Positions 44,011 to 52,657 of a stretch of DNA of 64,000 nt are shown here, piece after piece (within the stretch, counting starts at the first letter, position 1; each line of letters starts with the position of its first letter). A program made the translations under genes and the position numbers. The DNA comes from Crocinitomicaceae bacterium (GTDB lineage: Bacteria > Bacteroidota > Bacteroidia > Flavobacteriales_D > Crocinitomicaceae), in the NCBI GenBank assembly GCA_024643725.1, contig JAHEMJ010000013.1:77556-141555 (forward strand), in the 5' to 3' direction. The notes below the pieces were generated by a model that saw nothing but the letters and a program-made list of their open reading frames with translations, made no database searches and was not told where the DNA came from.

Positions 44011-45277
44011 GCTGCAAGAGGAAATCAGTTCGTTTTTAACGAAGCACGCTGCAGCGCACTACTTCATAGCGGTCAGTGGCGGCATAGACTCCATGTTGTT
44101 ACTAGATTTAGTAAGTGAATGTTCTACCAATTTGACTGTGTTACATGTCAACTATCAGTTGCGCGGTGCGGACAGTGAGGCTGATCAGGCATTTGTTGAA
44201 ACGTATTGTCAGTCCAAGGGAATTCCGTGCATCGTACACCGCATTCGTTTGTCCGATAAACTCAAAGAAGGCGGAAACCTGCAACAATTGGCACGAGAAG
44301 AACGGTATGCATTTTTTAAGGAACATTTGGATGGCACCCCACAGTCACGTTTACTTGTGGCACATCATCAAGACGACCAATATGAAACGTTTTGGTTGCA
44401 ACTTAAGCGTGGAGCGGGAATGGCAGGACTCAAAGGCATGCTTCCTGAAAATGGACGAATCTTACGCCCACTCCTCTCCTATTCTCGACAAGAATTAAGT
44501 ACCTACGCACACGCTATTTCACTGAGTTGGCGCGAAGATGTGAGCAATCAAAAAACGATGTATCTGCGCAATGCTTTGCGCTTGAAAATCCTACCTGCAC
44601 TTGAAAAGGAGGTTCCAACTTTACGTCATTCCGTATTGTATATTCAGGAGCTATTTCATGCGCAGTTGGTGGACTTTGAATCAACCTTGCAAGCCCTACT
44701 GAAAGAGATTAAAAAGAATGACATCATTCATTTAGATGAAATTAATCATTTAGTTGATTTTCAGATTATTGAATTATTAAAAGGATTAGGGATTCCAACT
44801 GCTCACCACCTTGGATTCACAACACTTTTATCAGCGGAAAAAGGCAAGAAAATTACTTGGGATGCGACGACTGGCGAATATCATGAAGTTGTTCGAGAAC
44901 GAACGCACCTTCGCTTTGTGCGTCGAACAGAAAACCTCCAAGCCCCACCTTGTTTTCAAGTAGAAAAAGTCAACGAATTGCCAACACATTTTTCGAAAGA
45001 CGTGCTTTTTTTGGATGCGCTTCGACTGAAGGGGGATCTTCACGTCAGACCTTGGAAAAACGCTGATCGCATGCAACCGATTGGACTCAACGGTTCCAAG
45101 TTGATTTCAGACATCCTGAAGGATGCACATGTGCAACACAGCGATAAAAAACAACAATTTTTACTTTGCGACGACGAAAAAATCCTCGCTTGCATTGGAC
45201 ATTGCATTGACCGTCGTGCCATCGCAACTCAGACTTCTGTTGAAATTCTTCGAATTGACTTCAACAATAATTGGTAA
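44000..45277 (+). CDS. tilS: tRNA(Ile)-lysidine synthetase
   Basis: A 425-residue TilS. The PP-loop is YFIAVSGGIDSMLLLDLVS (residues 21-39), followed by LRGADSEADQAFV and VAHHQDDQYETFWLQLKRGAGMAGLKGM. The C-terminal domain (about 330-420) ends with the tRNA-binding region GSKLISDILKDAHVQHSDKK. It modifies C34 of tRNA-Ile(CAU) to lysidine, essential for AUA decoding. It starts inside the last codons of pabB and the next gene begins 11 bases after its stop. Confidence 0.95.
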   Translation: MQNKLQEEISSFLTKHAAAHYFIAVSGGIDSMLLLDLVSECSTNLTVLHVNYQLRGADSEADQAFVETYCQSKGIPCIVHRIRLSDKLKEGGNLQQLAREERYAFFKEHLDGTPQSRLLVAHHQDDQYETFWLQLKRGAGMAGLKGMLPENGRILRPLLSYSRQELSTYAHAISLSWREDVSNQKTMYLRNALRLKILPALEKEVPTLRHSVLYIQELFHAQLVDFESTLQALLKEIKKNDIIHLDEINHLVDFQIIELLKGLGIPTAHHLGFTTLLSAEKGKKITWDATTGEYHEVVRERTHLRFVRRTENLQAPPCFQVEKVNELPTHFSKDVLFLDALRLKGDLHVRPWKNADRMQPIGLNGSKLISDILKDAHVQHSDKKQQFLLCDDEKILACIGHCIDRRAIATQTSVEILRIDFNNNW

Positions 45278-45287
45278 ATTCGTTGTT

Positions 45288-46616
45288 ATGATTCCATTGC
45301 CAAAAGATTTTATCGAACGAATTGAAAACGGACCACTTTCACAAACGCCTCTGCTGCAAGCTTTGGACTCAGAATCTCCGATTTCCATTCGCTTGAACGA
45401 TCGTAAATCCACCGGTCAATGGGAACATGAAGAACGTGTTTCCTGGTGTAATAACGGACGGTATTTAAGTGAGCGTCCATCCTTCACGTTGGACCCACTT
45501 TTTCACGCTGGAACCTATTATCCACAGGAGGCAGGATCCATGTACATCGATGCGATTGTCCGCAGTCTTTCACTGCCGGAAGATCCCATTTTGCTTGACT
45601 TATGTGCCGCTCCGGGAGGAAAAAGCACCTTGTTAGCAAGTTACTTAAACAACCGAGGCATGTTGATTTCGAATGAAATCATTCGTTCAAGGTCCTACAT
45701 CTTAGCTGAAACACTCACAAAATGGGGATTCTCGAATACGTTTGTCAGCAACAATGCTCCGGCTGATTTTGAAAAGCTTCACTCCTACTTCGATTTTATT
45801 TTGGTGGATGCACCTTGTTCCGGTGAAGGCATGTTCCGAAAGGACCCGAATGCACGATTGGAATGGAGTTTGGAAAGTGCGGCTCATTGTGCTGTTCGTC
45901 AAGCCGACATTCTCGATTCCGTTTGGCCAAGCTTGAAAGAAGACGGTTACCTACTCTACTCGACTTGCACCTTTAATCCTGCAGAAAATGAGGAGTGCAT
46001 TGCTGCGTTTCTCGAAGAACACGAAGCGGAAATTGTTCCCATCCCTTTTTTCGAAGGATTAATACCTGACGTGAATAAATTCGGATATCATTTTATTCCC
46101 GGGATTGCCAAAAGTGAAGGGTTTTACGCTGTTTTGCTTCAAAAAAAGGAATTTTCCGGTCAAAACAAGCGAAAATCGGGCAGAATTCACACATTAGCCA
46201 AAAATGAGATTCCCTTAAGCATTCAAGCAGATTTTCCGCATACATTTTTCAAAAACGACGATAACATTTACGCGTCAACGCCATTTTGCGTGCAACATTA
46301 CGATGAGATCAGCAATGTCCTTCATTGGATGAAACGCGGGACACATATCGCCATCGAGCAACGCAAAGGATGGCAGTTGGAAATTGAGTTGGCCTTGAAT
46401 TTCTCCTTGCATCCAGACATACCAACCATTGAATTAAGTCGTCAAGAGGCGCTTCAATATTTGCACGGTGATACGTTTTACTTAGATGGAAAGCCTGGTT
46501 ACACCTTACTTTCCTACGAGGGACAACAAATTGGCATCATTAAGCATTTGGGAAATCGATTTAACAATTCGCATCCGAAAGAATGGCGTATACGCATGAA
46601 TTTACCAACGAATTAA
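45288..46616 (+). CDS. RsmB/NOP family rRNA (m5C) methyltransferase, RsmF-like
   Basis: A 442-residue SAM-dependent RNA cytosine-5 methyltransferase. Motifs: LDLCAAPGGKSTLL (SAM binding, near residue 105), LVDAPCSGEGMFRKDP with one catalytic Cys (near 176) and LLYSTCTFNPAENEE with the second Cys (near 224). The C-terminal part resembles the PUA-like module of RsmF. The frame extends back to 45123 inside tilS, but the ATG at 45288 after the tilS stop is preferred. The crp gene follows 3 bases later. Confidence 0.93.
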   Translation: MIPLPKDFIERIENGPLSQTPLLQALDSESPISIRLNDRKSTGQWEHEERVSWCNNGRYLSERPSFTLDPLFHAGTYYPQEAGSMYIDAIVRSLSLPEDPILLDLCAAPGGKSTLLASYLNNRGMLISNEIIRSRSYILAETLTKWGFSNTFVSNNAPADFEKLHSYFDFILVDAPCSGEGMFRKDPNARLEWSLESAAHCAVRQADILDSVWPSLKEDGYLLYSTCTFNPAENEECIAAFLEEHEAEIVPIPFFEGLIPDVNKFGYHFIPGIAKSEGFYAVLLQKKEFSGQNKRKSGRIHTLAKNEIPLSIQADFPHTFFKNDDNIYASTPFCVQHYDEISNVLHWMKRGTHIAIEQRKGWQLEIELALNFSLHPDIPTIELSRQEALQYLHGDTFYLDGKPGYTLLSYEGQQIGIIKHLGNRFNNSHPKEWRIRMNLPTN

Positions 46617-46619
46617 GTC

Positions 46620-47213
46620 ATGACAGAAGAAATTGCACACAAACAACTGATCGATTACATCAAGGATAAAATCAGTATTACACCTGAACATGAGGACTTA
46701 ATTAAAAGCCGTTTTCATTTGCAAAAGGTGAAGAAAAAAGAATTTTTCTTACGGGAAGGCGATGAATGTTACACGCAGGGATTTATTGTAGAAGGAACCT
46801 TTCGCGTATTTTACATTGATCAAAAAGCTTCTGAACATGTCCTTTACTTTGGTTTCAAGGATTGGTGGGTTGGAGACATTGCTTCTTTCCACAGTCAAGA
46901 AAAAACGAACATGAATATCCAAGCAATGGAAGATAGCTACATCCTTTCCTTCACGAAGGATGATTTGGAATGGTTATTTGTCCATGTCCCACCGTTAGAG
47001 CGACTTTTCAGAATCATGGCTCAACGTACCTTGACGGTTCTTCAAAAGCGATTTCTCTTGACGATTTCAGCAAGTGCGGAACAGCGTTTCTTGGAGTTGA
47101 TCCAGCGTCATCCCGGCATCGAACAATTGGTTCCACAGCATCAAATCGCTTCGTATTTGGGGATTTTACCAGAGTCCTTGAGTCGCATGAAGAAGTTGTT
47201 GTATAAGAAGTGA
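46620..47213 (+). CDS. Crp/Fnr family transcriptional regulator
   Basis: A 197-residue regulator. The cyclic-nucleotide-binding-like fold (about residues 20-125) includes KKKEFFLREGDECYTQGFIVEGTFRVFY, and the short C-terminal helix-turn-helix has LVPQHQIASYLGILPESLSRMKK. It is related to 4061-4639 but not a close copy. It follows the RsmF-like gene by 3 bases. Confidence 0.9.
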   Translation: MTEEIAHKQLIDYIKDKISITPEHEDLIKSRFHLQKVKKKEFFLREGDECYTQGFIVEGTFRVFYIDQKASEHVLYFGFKDWWVGDIASFHSQEKTNMNIQAMEDSYILSFTKDDLEWLFVHVPPLERLFRIMAQRTLTVLQKRFLLTISASAEQRFLELIQRHPGIEQLVPQHQIASYLGILPESLSRMKKLLYKK

Positions 47214-47356
47214 GTGGATCATCCAAACCATTGAACACCATATAGATTCCTGAAAAATGATTACATTCACAGACAAAAATTGAATCAAAAAATCGAAATA
47301 CGAAGCCATAATCCGATTAGAATAAAAACGAAAATGGCGATCAAATAAATACCTAA

Positions 47357-48040
47357 ATGACAAAAGAACTACAAAAAGACATCATTCAATGGGACATTAG
47401 ATCATGGTCAAAAGCCCTCACATTTTGGGAAGATCATGTTGATTGGGAAAACGTTGAAAATGGGCTTGAACTTGGTGGACACGAAGGAGGATTATCACTT
47501 TGGCTAGCATTAAAAGAAAAAACAATCGTATGCTCTGATTTAAAGGATGTGAAAAGCACCGCAGAAAAACTTCATCTAAAACACGGTGTTTCTTCATTCA
47601 TTACGTATCAAGATATTGACGCCACGAATATTCCTTATGAAAATCATTTTGACATCATCGTTTTCAAATCGATTATTGGAGGAATAGGAAGAGATAATAA
47701 TTATGAAATTCAACAAAAGGTATTCAAAGAAATCTACAAAGCACTGAAACCAGGTGGAAAACTTTTATTTGCAGAAAATCTCATTGCTTCACCTCTTCAC
47801 CGGTTCATGAGAAAACGATTTGTCAAATGGGGAAATGCTTGGAGATATGTTTCAGTGAAAGAAATGAACAAATTTCTTTCGGATTTTTCAACCTTTCAAT
47901 TAAAAACAACTGGCGTGCTTGCGTCTTTTGGGAGAAATGAAAGTCAACGAAATGTCCTATCCAAAATCGACGAAATCGTTTTGAATAGAGTTTGTTCTGA
48001 AAATTGGAAATACATCAGCTATGGCATAGCTGTGAAATGA
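47357..48040 (+). CDS. Class I SAM-dependent methyltransferase
   Basis: A 227-residue SAM methyltransferase of the Rossmann type. Motif I is ENGLELGGHEGGLSLWLAL (about residues 34-52), motif II VCSDLKDV, a post-motif DIIVFKSIIGGIG, and YKALKPGGKLLFAENLIAS. Substrate unknown. It stands alone; 143 bases upstream contain no convincing gene. Confidence 0.85.
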   Translation: MTKELQKDIIQWDIRSWSKALTFWEDHVDWENVENGLELGGHEGGLSLWLALKEKTIVCSDLKDVKSTAEKLHLKHGVSSFITYQDIDATNIPYENHFDIIVFKSIIGGIGRDNNYEIQQKVFKEIYKALKPGGKLLFAENLIASPLHRFMRKRFVKWGNAWRYVSVKEMNKFLSDFSTFQLKTTGVLASFGRNESQRNVLSKIDEIVLNRVCSENWKYISYGIAVK

Positions 48041-48175
48041 CATGATGTGTGTGCAATATTTCAGTTGAACAGAGAAGTTGTCCGTAGAAGTGACGAGTAC
48101 TTGGTGAACAGTGCACATTACTCTGTGCTCATTGAATAATGAAATGAATGTGCAATAAAAACTAAAACCAACGAT

Positions 48176-48640
48176 ATGAAAAGAACTATTTTCACCGGCA
48201 TCTCCCTAGCGATTGCCTTTTTTCTTGGATTTGCGTTTAAATCGTCAACCACACAAAATAAGGATCAATCGAAGCCGCATGTGACAGGAATTGGCGGGAT
48301 ATTCTTCAAGTGTAAAAATCCAAAATCGACAAGAGAATGGTACCAACAACACCTTGGATTAAACATGAATCCATACGGAGCTACATTTGAATGGTACGAG
48401 CATAAATACGGATCAAAGAAAGCCCAAACACAATGGACTCCATTTGCCGAAAATTCCAATTACTTTGAAGGTGACTTTATGATTAACTACCGTGTAAACA
48501 ATTTGCAAGCATTGTTAAATGAGTTAAAAAAAGAAGGCGTGACCATTGTTGACAGCATTGAAACGTTCGACTACGGAAAATTCGTGCATATCTTAGACGG
48601 AGAAGGGAATAAAATTCAATTGTGGCAAGAGGTGAACTAA
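48176..48640 (+). CDS. VOC family protein with N-terminal membrane anchor
   Basis: A 154-residue glyoxalase/bleomycin-resistance-fold protein. The hydrophobic start (about residues 4-22) is a signal anchor or signal peptide, unusual for this fold. The domain begins HVTGIGGIFFKCKNPKSTREWYQQHLGL and ends DGEGNKIQLWQEV. Typical members bind metal and act on small molecules; here the substrate is unknown. Confidence 0.87.
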   Translation: MKRTIFTGISLAIAFFLGFAFKSSTTQNKDQSKPHVTGIGGIFFKCKNPKSTREWYQQHLGLNMNPYGATFEWYEHKYGSKKAQTQWTPFAENSNYFEGDFMINYRVNNLQALLNELKKEGVTIVDSIETFDYGKFVHILDGEGNKIQLWQEVN

Positions 48641-48681
48641 AAAATAAACTTTAAAGAAACAATAAAAAGAGGAAGGTTAAA

Positions 48682-48978
48682 TTGAGCAAAAAGAATACAT
48701 ACCTGTTCATGAGTATCGTTTTGTCGAACCTTCTCACCTATTTCTTCCTTGTCCCATATGTTCAAAGAACAGCAAATAGCCACATGAACAGCGGACCTTT
48801 TTTCGGGACGAGCTATTATTTCTTAGGTGGAGTGATGCTTTTGTTCGGTCTAAATGGATTGATCCGACGAAAGGACTTCCGATCGTTCATGTTACTTTTC
48901 ATTCTTGCGTTAAGTTTGTTTTTTTGGGCAAACAAATTCGACCACGTCATGTGTATCGTTTGCCTACATCACGGTTAA
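48682..48978 (+). CDS. Small membrane protein, 98 aa
   Basis: An unrecognised protein with three hydrophobic helices (about residues 8-25, 43-60 and 68-84). The start is a TTG at 48682, preceded by GAGGAAGG, a Shine-Dalgarno-like stretch, which is uncommon in this window; the next ATG is at 48709-48711. The tail HVMCIVCLHHG has paired Cys and His that could bind a metal, though this is a guess. Confidence 0.6.
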   Translation: MSKKNTYLFMSIVLSNLLTYFFLVPYVQRTANSHMNSGPFFGTSYYFLGGVMLLFGLNGLIRRKDFRSFMLLFILALSLFFWANKFDHVMCIVCLHHG

Positions 48979-48993
48979 TCCTTCAAGAAAAAC

Positions 48994-49587
48994 ATGAAAA
49001 CACTCTTTTTTTTTCTCATACCCTGTTTCCCTTTCTTTTCGCAAATAGATGCTTCAAATTTACACTTCAACACCTTGATTTCGGTTGTTTATGGCGATTT
49101 AAATCAGGACAACATTCCGGATATCGCCATGGTTACACAGGATACCTTGAATGAAAATGCACCTTATCGATTAGAAATTTTCTTTACACAAGAAAATGGA
49201 GATAAAAAACTGATCGTTCGCACGGACAAAGCCATTGAAGCAGAGTTTCCAAATGGAAGAGAACAACATATCTGGGGAAATGGTTTTGATAAATTGAGCA
49301 TACAAAAAGGCATATTGTGGATCGAGAACGAATTAATTCGAGGTCATTTTGAACATAAATTTCGCTATCAAAACAATCAATTTGAACTGATTGGTTATTC
49401 TTATGGAAATTCAGATGGACTCGGTAAATTATACCTCATCGACTTTAATTTATCCACTGGAAAACGCATAGAAACCATTGAAAACTACAGTTCGGACACC
49501 TTGGAAGAACGAAAGGAAAAAACGATCAAATTGAATCCACTTCCTGACTTGCAAAATTTCGAACCAAATGAAAGTGAATTATATTAG
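48994..49587 (+). CDS. Exported protein with VCBS/FG-GAP-like motif
   Basis: A 197-residue exported protein. Signal peptide (residues 1-18). YGDLNQDNIPDIAMV near residue 33 is the calcium-binding-like motif of FG-GAP/VCBS repeats, in a single copy. The rest is a mixed beta domain. No family was otherwise recognised. It starts 15 bases after the small membrane gene and may be co-transcribed. Confidence 0.65.
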   Translation: MKTLFFFLIPCFPFFSQIDASNLHFNTLISVVYGDLNQDNIPDIAMVTQDTLNENAPYRLEIFFTQENGDKKLIVRTDKAIEAEFPNGREQHIWGNGFDKLSIQKGILWIENELIRGHFEHKFRYQNNQFELIGYSYGNSDGLGKLYLIDFNLSTGKRIETIENYSSDTLEERKEKTIKLNPLPDLQNFEPNESELY

Positions 49588-49793
49588 TTAGACTGTTACG
49601 ACGAAAGAAAACTTATAAGGAGAACCTTCATCGCAAAAAAAAATGAAAATAGAAAAGTATTCTTGAAAGGAGAATGCACCATTAAATACCTACTCGAAAA
49701 CAGATAATTAGACTATTTTTCGAGAATAAAATAGATAGAATTACGTTTATCTGGCACCTAAACCCTTTTTGTTTGGAAAAAAGTACAAATTTA

Positions 49794-49826
49794 TTTCCCA
49801 AAACGGGAACTTTTATTTACATTTGA
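49794..49826 (+). promoter_or_regulatory. HigBA promoter region with operator-like inverted repeat
   Basis: TTCCC-N6-GGGAA at about 49794-49809, a 5-bp palindrome, sits just before a TACATTTG -7 box at about 49818-49825. HigA-type antitoxins repress their own promoters through such sites. Coordinates are good to about one base. Confidence 0.5.
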
Positions 49827-49838
49827 TAAATAAGCACA

Positions 49839-50132
49839 TTGAGGATCATTGCGAAAAAGGTATTGCGTGAATTTTGGAAGACTCATGCAGATTCAGAACA
49901 ACAACTTAAATCTTGGTTTCAAGAAGTTGGTGATGCTGAGTGGAAAAATCCTAACGACGTAAAAAAGGATTATCCTGGCGCCAGCATTTTAACCGATAAT
50001 CGCATCGTTTTTAACATAAAAGGAAATAATTATAGGTTAATTGTCAGGGTAAATTATACATATGAAATGATTTGGATTCGATTTATTGGAACGCATGCGG
50101 AATATGATAAAATTAACGCAAATGAAATTTAA
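49839..50132 (+). CDS. higB: HigB family toxin (mRNA interferase)
   Basis: A 97-residue toxin. RIIAKKVLREFWKTHADSEQQLKSWFQEV and the C-terminal YRLIVRVNYTYEMIWIRFIGTHAEYDKI are the HigB (RelE-like) signature. These toxins cut mRNA at the ribosome. The start is a TTG; no in-frame ATG fits the family N-terminus. The antitoxin gene follows after five bases, the HigB-first order. Confidence 0.92.
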   Translation: MRIIAKKVLREFWKTHADSEQQLKSWFQEVGDAEWKNPNDVKKDYPGASILTDNRIVFNIKGNNYRLIVRVNYTYEMIWIRFIGTHAEYDKINANEI

Positions 50133-50137
50133 AAGAA

Positions 50138-50494
50138 ATGGAAATTAAACCGATTAGAACAGAATACGATTATCATCAAGCGTTGGAAAGATTGGAAACA
50201 ATCTTTGACGCAAAACTTGGTTCAACTGAAGGCGATGAATTGGAAGTTTTGGGGATTCTTATCGATCGATATGAAAACGAACATTTTCCAATTGATTTAC
50301 CCGATCCCATCGAAGCCATCAAATTCAGAATGGAACAATTGGGATATAATCAAAATGATTTGGCAAACATTGTTGGCTTGAAAAGTCGTGCAAGTGAAAT
50401 CTTAAACCGAAAAAGAAAACTATCTTTAGAAATGATTCGTCAACTTCACGACAAATTGAATATTCCAACCGAAGTGCTCATTCAAGCATATTGA
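50138..50494 (+). CDS. higA: HigA family antitoxin
   Basis: A 118-residue antitoxin. The N-terminal half (about 1-60) is the toxin-binding helical part, and the C-terminal half holds a XRE-type helix-turn-helix (LGYNQNDLANIVGLKSRASEILNRKRKLSLEMIRQL). HigA neutralises HigB and represses the operon. It directly follows higB. Confidence 0.92.
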   Translation: MEIKPIRTEYDYHQALERLETIFDAKLGSTEGDELEVLGILIDRYENEHFPIDLPDPIEAIKFRMEQLGYNQNDLANIVGLKSRASEILNRKRKLSLEMIRQLHDKLNIPTEVLIQAY

Positions 50495-50511
50495 TAAAAA
50501 CAATTTAACAC

Positions 50512-51351
50512 ATGAACTACTTTATCATTCTTTTCACCCTCTTATCATTTGAAATTGGTGCGCAAACAAACTTAAATTTCGACAAACGATTTGTTGAATG
50601 TGAAGATCATTGGGTGACATTTAATATGAATAAGGACAGTTCATATACCTATGGATTTATATACATCGATGAAGAAGCTGGATTAACATTCAACAGGGAA
50701 GGAAATTTTAAATTTGACAAAAACAATGCCTTAAGCATTGAAAAATTTAAGGGCACGAATATCAAAATTAGGTTGCAGCCAAACAATGTGAAGGTTGCGA
50801 TTATTCCTGAATCCATGTTTGCGCCTCTTCAAATTGAAAAGCAACCTGAATGGTTGTCCGCATACAAAAAGGATACAAATTCCATCGAAAGGCTGTTCAA
50901 ATGGGGTTTTATGTATAATGGCTGGAATGAATGTTCAACAGCGCTAAACTACCTATTAAGGGCAAAAGAAATCAATCCAAGTTACGAAGGTCTGGGTGTT
51001 GAACTTGCTTTTTCGTACAATTGTTTAAAGGATTATAAAAAGGCGGAAGAAATATTAGCGGAAGAGTTGGCTATACATCCTACCAACGCATACGTAAACA
51101 AAGAATACATTTACACCGTTTCAAAAACAGATCAAATTGAAAAAGCAGTCAATCAATATAACCTCTCCCTTCAAAACATTGATGACAAGACTTATCACGC
51201 AGAAAACTGTTTTAATATCATGCAATTTTACTACAATAAACGAGATGTGAAAAACTTTAACCTTTGGTATAAAAAGTTAAGTGAGTATAAAAACGCGAAC
51301 GACGTAATCATTGATTATGCAAAAAGAATGAAAAAAGAACTAAATCAATAA
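50512..51351 (+). CDS. Exported TPR-like protein, 279 aa
   Basis: No family recognised with confidence. A signal peptide (start MNYFIILFTLLSFEIGAQ) is followed by a small beta domain (about residues 25-120). The C-terminal half has TPR-like helices (ALNYLLRAKEINPSYEGLG, NCLKDYKKAEEILAEELAIHP, IEKAVNQYNLSLQNI). It lies between HigBA and ParDE, beginning 17 bases after higA. Envelope role unknown. Confidence 0.65.
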   Translation: MNYFIILFTLLSFEIGAQTNLNFDKRFVECEDHWVTFNMNKDSSYTYGFIYIDEEAGLTFNREGNFKFDKNNALSIEKFKGTNIKIRLQPNNVKVAIIPESMFAPLQIEKQPEWLSAYKKDTNSIERLFKWGFMYNGWNECSTALNYLLRAKEINPSYEGLGVELAFSYNCLKDYKKAEEILAEELAIHPTNAYVNKEYIYTVSKTDQIEKAVNQYNLSLQNIDDKTYHAENCFNIMQFYYNKRDVKNFNLWYKKLSEYKNANDVIIDYAKRMKKELNQ

Positions 51352-51376
51352 TTGGAATAGAAAACACATTGCTTCC

Positions 51377-51898
51377 ATGTTCATGCACGCATCTCTATTC
51401 TTCCAAAAAGCACCATCAAAAATCCTTTTCCTAGGCTTCCTGATCATTTCTATCTTTGATGTCCGTTCGCAAACGTTAAACATTGGACTCAACACAGGAA
51501 TAACATCGATCCAACCTCTTTATTTCGGAACAATTGGCGGAAACGTCGAATTCCGTCCGAAGCACGCTTACTTTTCCATCAATACTGATCCATTCGTGCT
51601 TTTTAATCAAACCTATGCGACATTTACGGAACCCCTTTATTTGAAATGTATCATCGGTAATAAATTCAGGGTTTGTCCAAGTGCCGGTGGATTCGTTCGA
51701 ACCTCGGGTAATTACGGTTGGTTGCTCGGACTTCATTTTGAATATCCAATCAACCAGAAATTGTTTCTTTTTTCAAAAAATGAATTGTATACAGATTATT
51801 GGAAGGATACGTATCCAGGGCATTTTGGCAATACTTACACAAATCAAGGAAAAACACTTTTGTTTAGTATTGGAGTGAAAATAATGTGGCAGAAATGA
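51377..51898 (+). CDS. Predicted small outer-membrane or secreted protein, 173 aa
   Basis: No family recognised. The N-terminal basic and hydrophobic segment (residues 10-31) is a signal peptide, with an NVRSQ-like end. The mature protein has alternating strands (NIGLNTGITSIQPLYFGTIGGNVEF, LFSIGVKIMW at the end) like a small beta-barrel with a hydrophobic C-terminal strand. It starts 25 bases after the TPR-like gene. Possible outer-membrane location is an inference. Confidence 0.6.
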   Translation: MFMHASLFFQKAPSKILFLGFLIISIFDVRSQTLNIGLNTGITSIQPLYFGTIGGNVEFRPKHAYFSINTDPFVLFNQTYATFTEPLYLKCIIGNKFRVCPSAGGFVRTSGNYGWLLGLHFEYPINQKLFLFSKNELYTDYWKDTYPGHFGNTYTNQGKTLLFSIGVKIMWQK

Positions 51899-51913
51899 AT
51901 AAATTTAAATATC

Positions 51914-51949
51914 ACCAAATTACATCCTTATAAAATACCTATATTTGGT
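51914..51949 (+). promoter_or_regulatory. ParDE promoter region with inverted repeat
   Basis: ACCAAAT at 51914 and ATTTGGT at 51943 form a 7-bp inverted repeat, 22 bases apart. The right half overlaps a TATATTTG -7 box (51940-51947). It fits autorepression by ParD. Confidence 0.5.
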
Positions 51950-51972
51950 ACTTCTGCGTAAAATCTAAAGAC

Positions 51973-52230
51973 ATGAGCAAAAACACATCTATCACATTAG
52001 GCACTTACTTTGATGAATTCATTCAAGGTGTTTTGAGAGAAGGTCGGTATAAGAATGCCAGTGAAGCAGTTCGCGCTGGACTAAGACTACTTGAAGAAGA
52101 AGAACATAAATTTATTGCTTTGCGTCGTGCTATTGATGAAGGAATCAATAGTGGATTAGTAGAGGATTTTAATCCGGAAGTTCATTTAAAATTGCTAAAA
52201 GCGAAAAGGGATGAAAAAGGCAATGTTTAA
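51973..52230 (+). CDS. parD: ParD family antitoxin
   Basis: An 85-residue ParD/CopG-type antitoxin. SKNTSITLGTYFDEFIQGVLREGRYKNASEAVRAGLRLLEEEEHK is the ribbon-helix-helix signature, followed by a toxin-binding tail. It overlaps the toxin gene by 20 bases. Confidence 0.93.
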   Translation: MSKNTSITLGTYFDEFIQGVLREGRYKNASEAVRAGLRLLEEEEHKFIALRRAIDEGINSGLVEDFNPEVHLKLLKAKRDEKGNV

Positions 52231-52513
52231 ATTAACAAACAGTGCCTTAAAGGATCTTTCTGATATTTGGAATTACACCGTTTTAACTTGGTCAGAAAGT
52301 CAAGCGGACAACTATTACAAACTGATTATAAGCGAATGCACAGTCATTTCAAAGAACCCACAGATTGGTAAATCTTATCCAGAAATACATCCAGATTTGA
52401 AAGGGAAAATCAGTTCAAAACACATCATTTTCTATAGAGAATTAGATAATCAGACCGTTGAAATAACACGAATTCTTCACGAGAGAATGGATTTCAAGAA
52501 TAAACTTGGCTAA
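52211..52513 (+). CDS. parE: ParE/RelE family toxin
   Basis: A 100-residue RelE/ParE superfamily toxin: FKLTNSALKDLSDIWNYTVLTWSESQADNYYKLI, then GKSYPEIHPDLKGKISSKHIIFYRELDNQTVEITRILHERMD. ParE toxins inhibit DNA gyrase; RelE-like members cut mRNA. The HERMD end is of the ParE type. The start could be Met1 (52211) or Met5 (52223). Confidence 0.92.
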   Translation: MKKAMFKLTNSALKDLSDIWNYTVLTWSESQADNYYKLIISECTVISKNPQIGKSYPEIHPDLKGKISSKHIIFYRELDNQTVEITRILHERMDFKNKLG

Positions 52514-52657
52514 TGCGAATGTTAGTTAGGAAGACGGATGTAATGCACCTTTTTATTCAGAAGTGCATCTTCACCTCCACCCTCCAAAAATTGTGGAAAA
52601 GTCCTTTTTTTTCCTTGGTATGAAATCCGTAAATTAGCCCTTCAAAAAACTATACAA

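Noticed and set aside
45123..45287. Upstream extension of the RsmF-like frame inside tilS
   Set aside because: It would overlap the tilS 3' end by 155 bases, and the extension has no methyltransferase features; the ATG at 45288 fits.
47230..47345. Minus-strand hydrophobic frame (GIYLIAIFVFILIGLWLRIS) between crp and the methyltransferase gene
   Set aside because: Only about 20 residues are open after the first usable start and no ATG is present; not supported as a gene.
48041..48175. Repeated GTGCA/TGCAC-like words before the VOC gene as a possible RNA structure
   Set aside because: The pairing is short and broken, with no recognisable motif.
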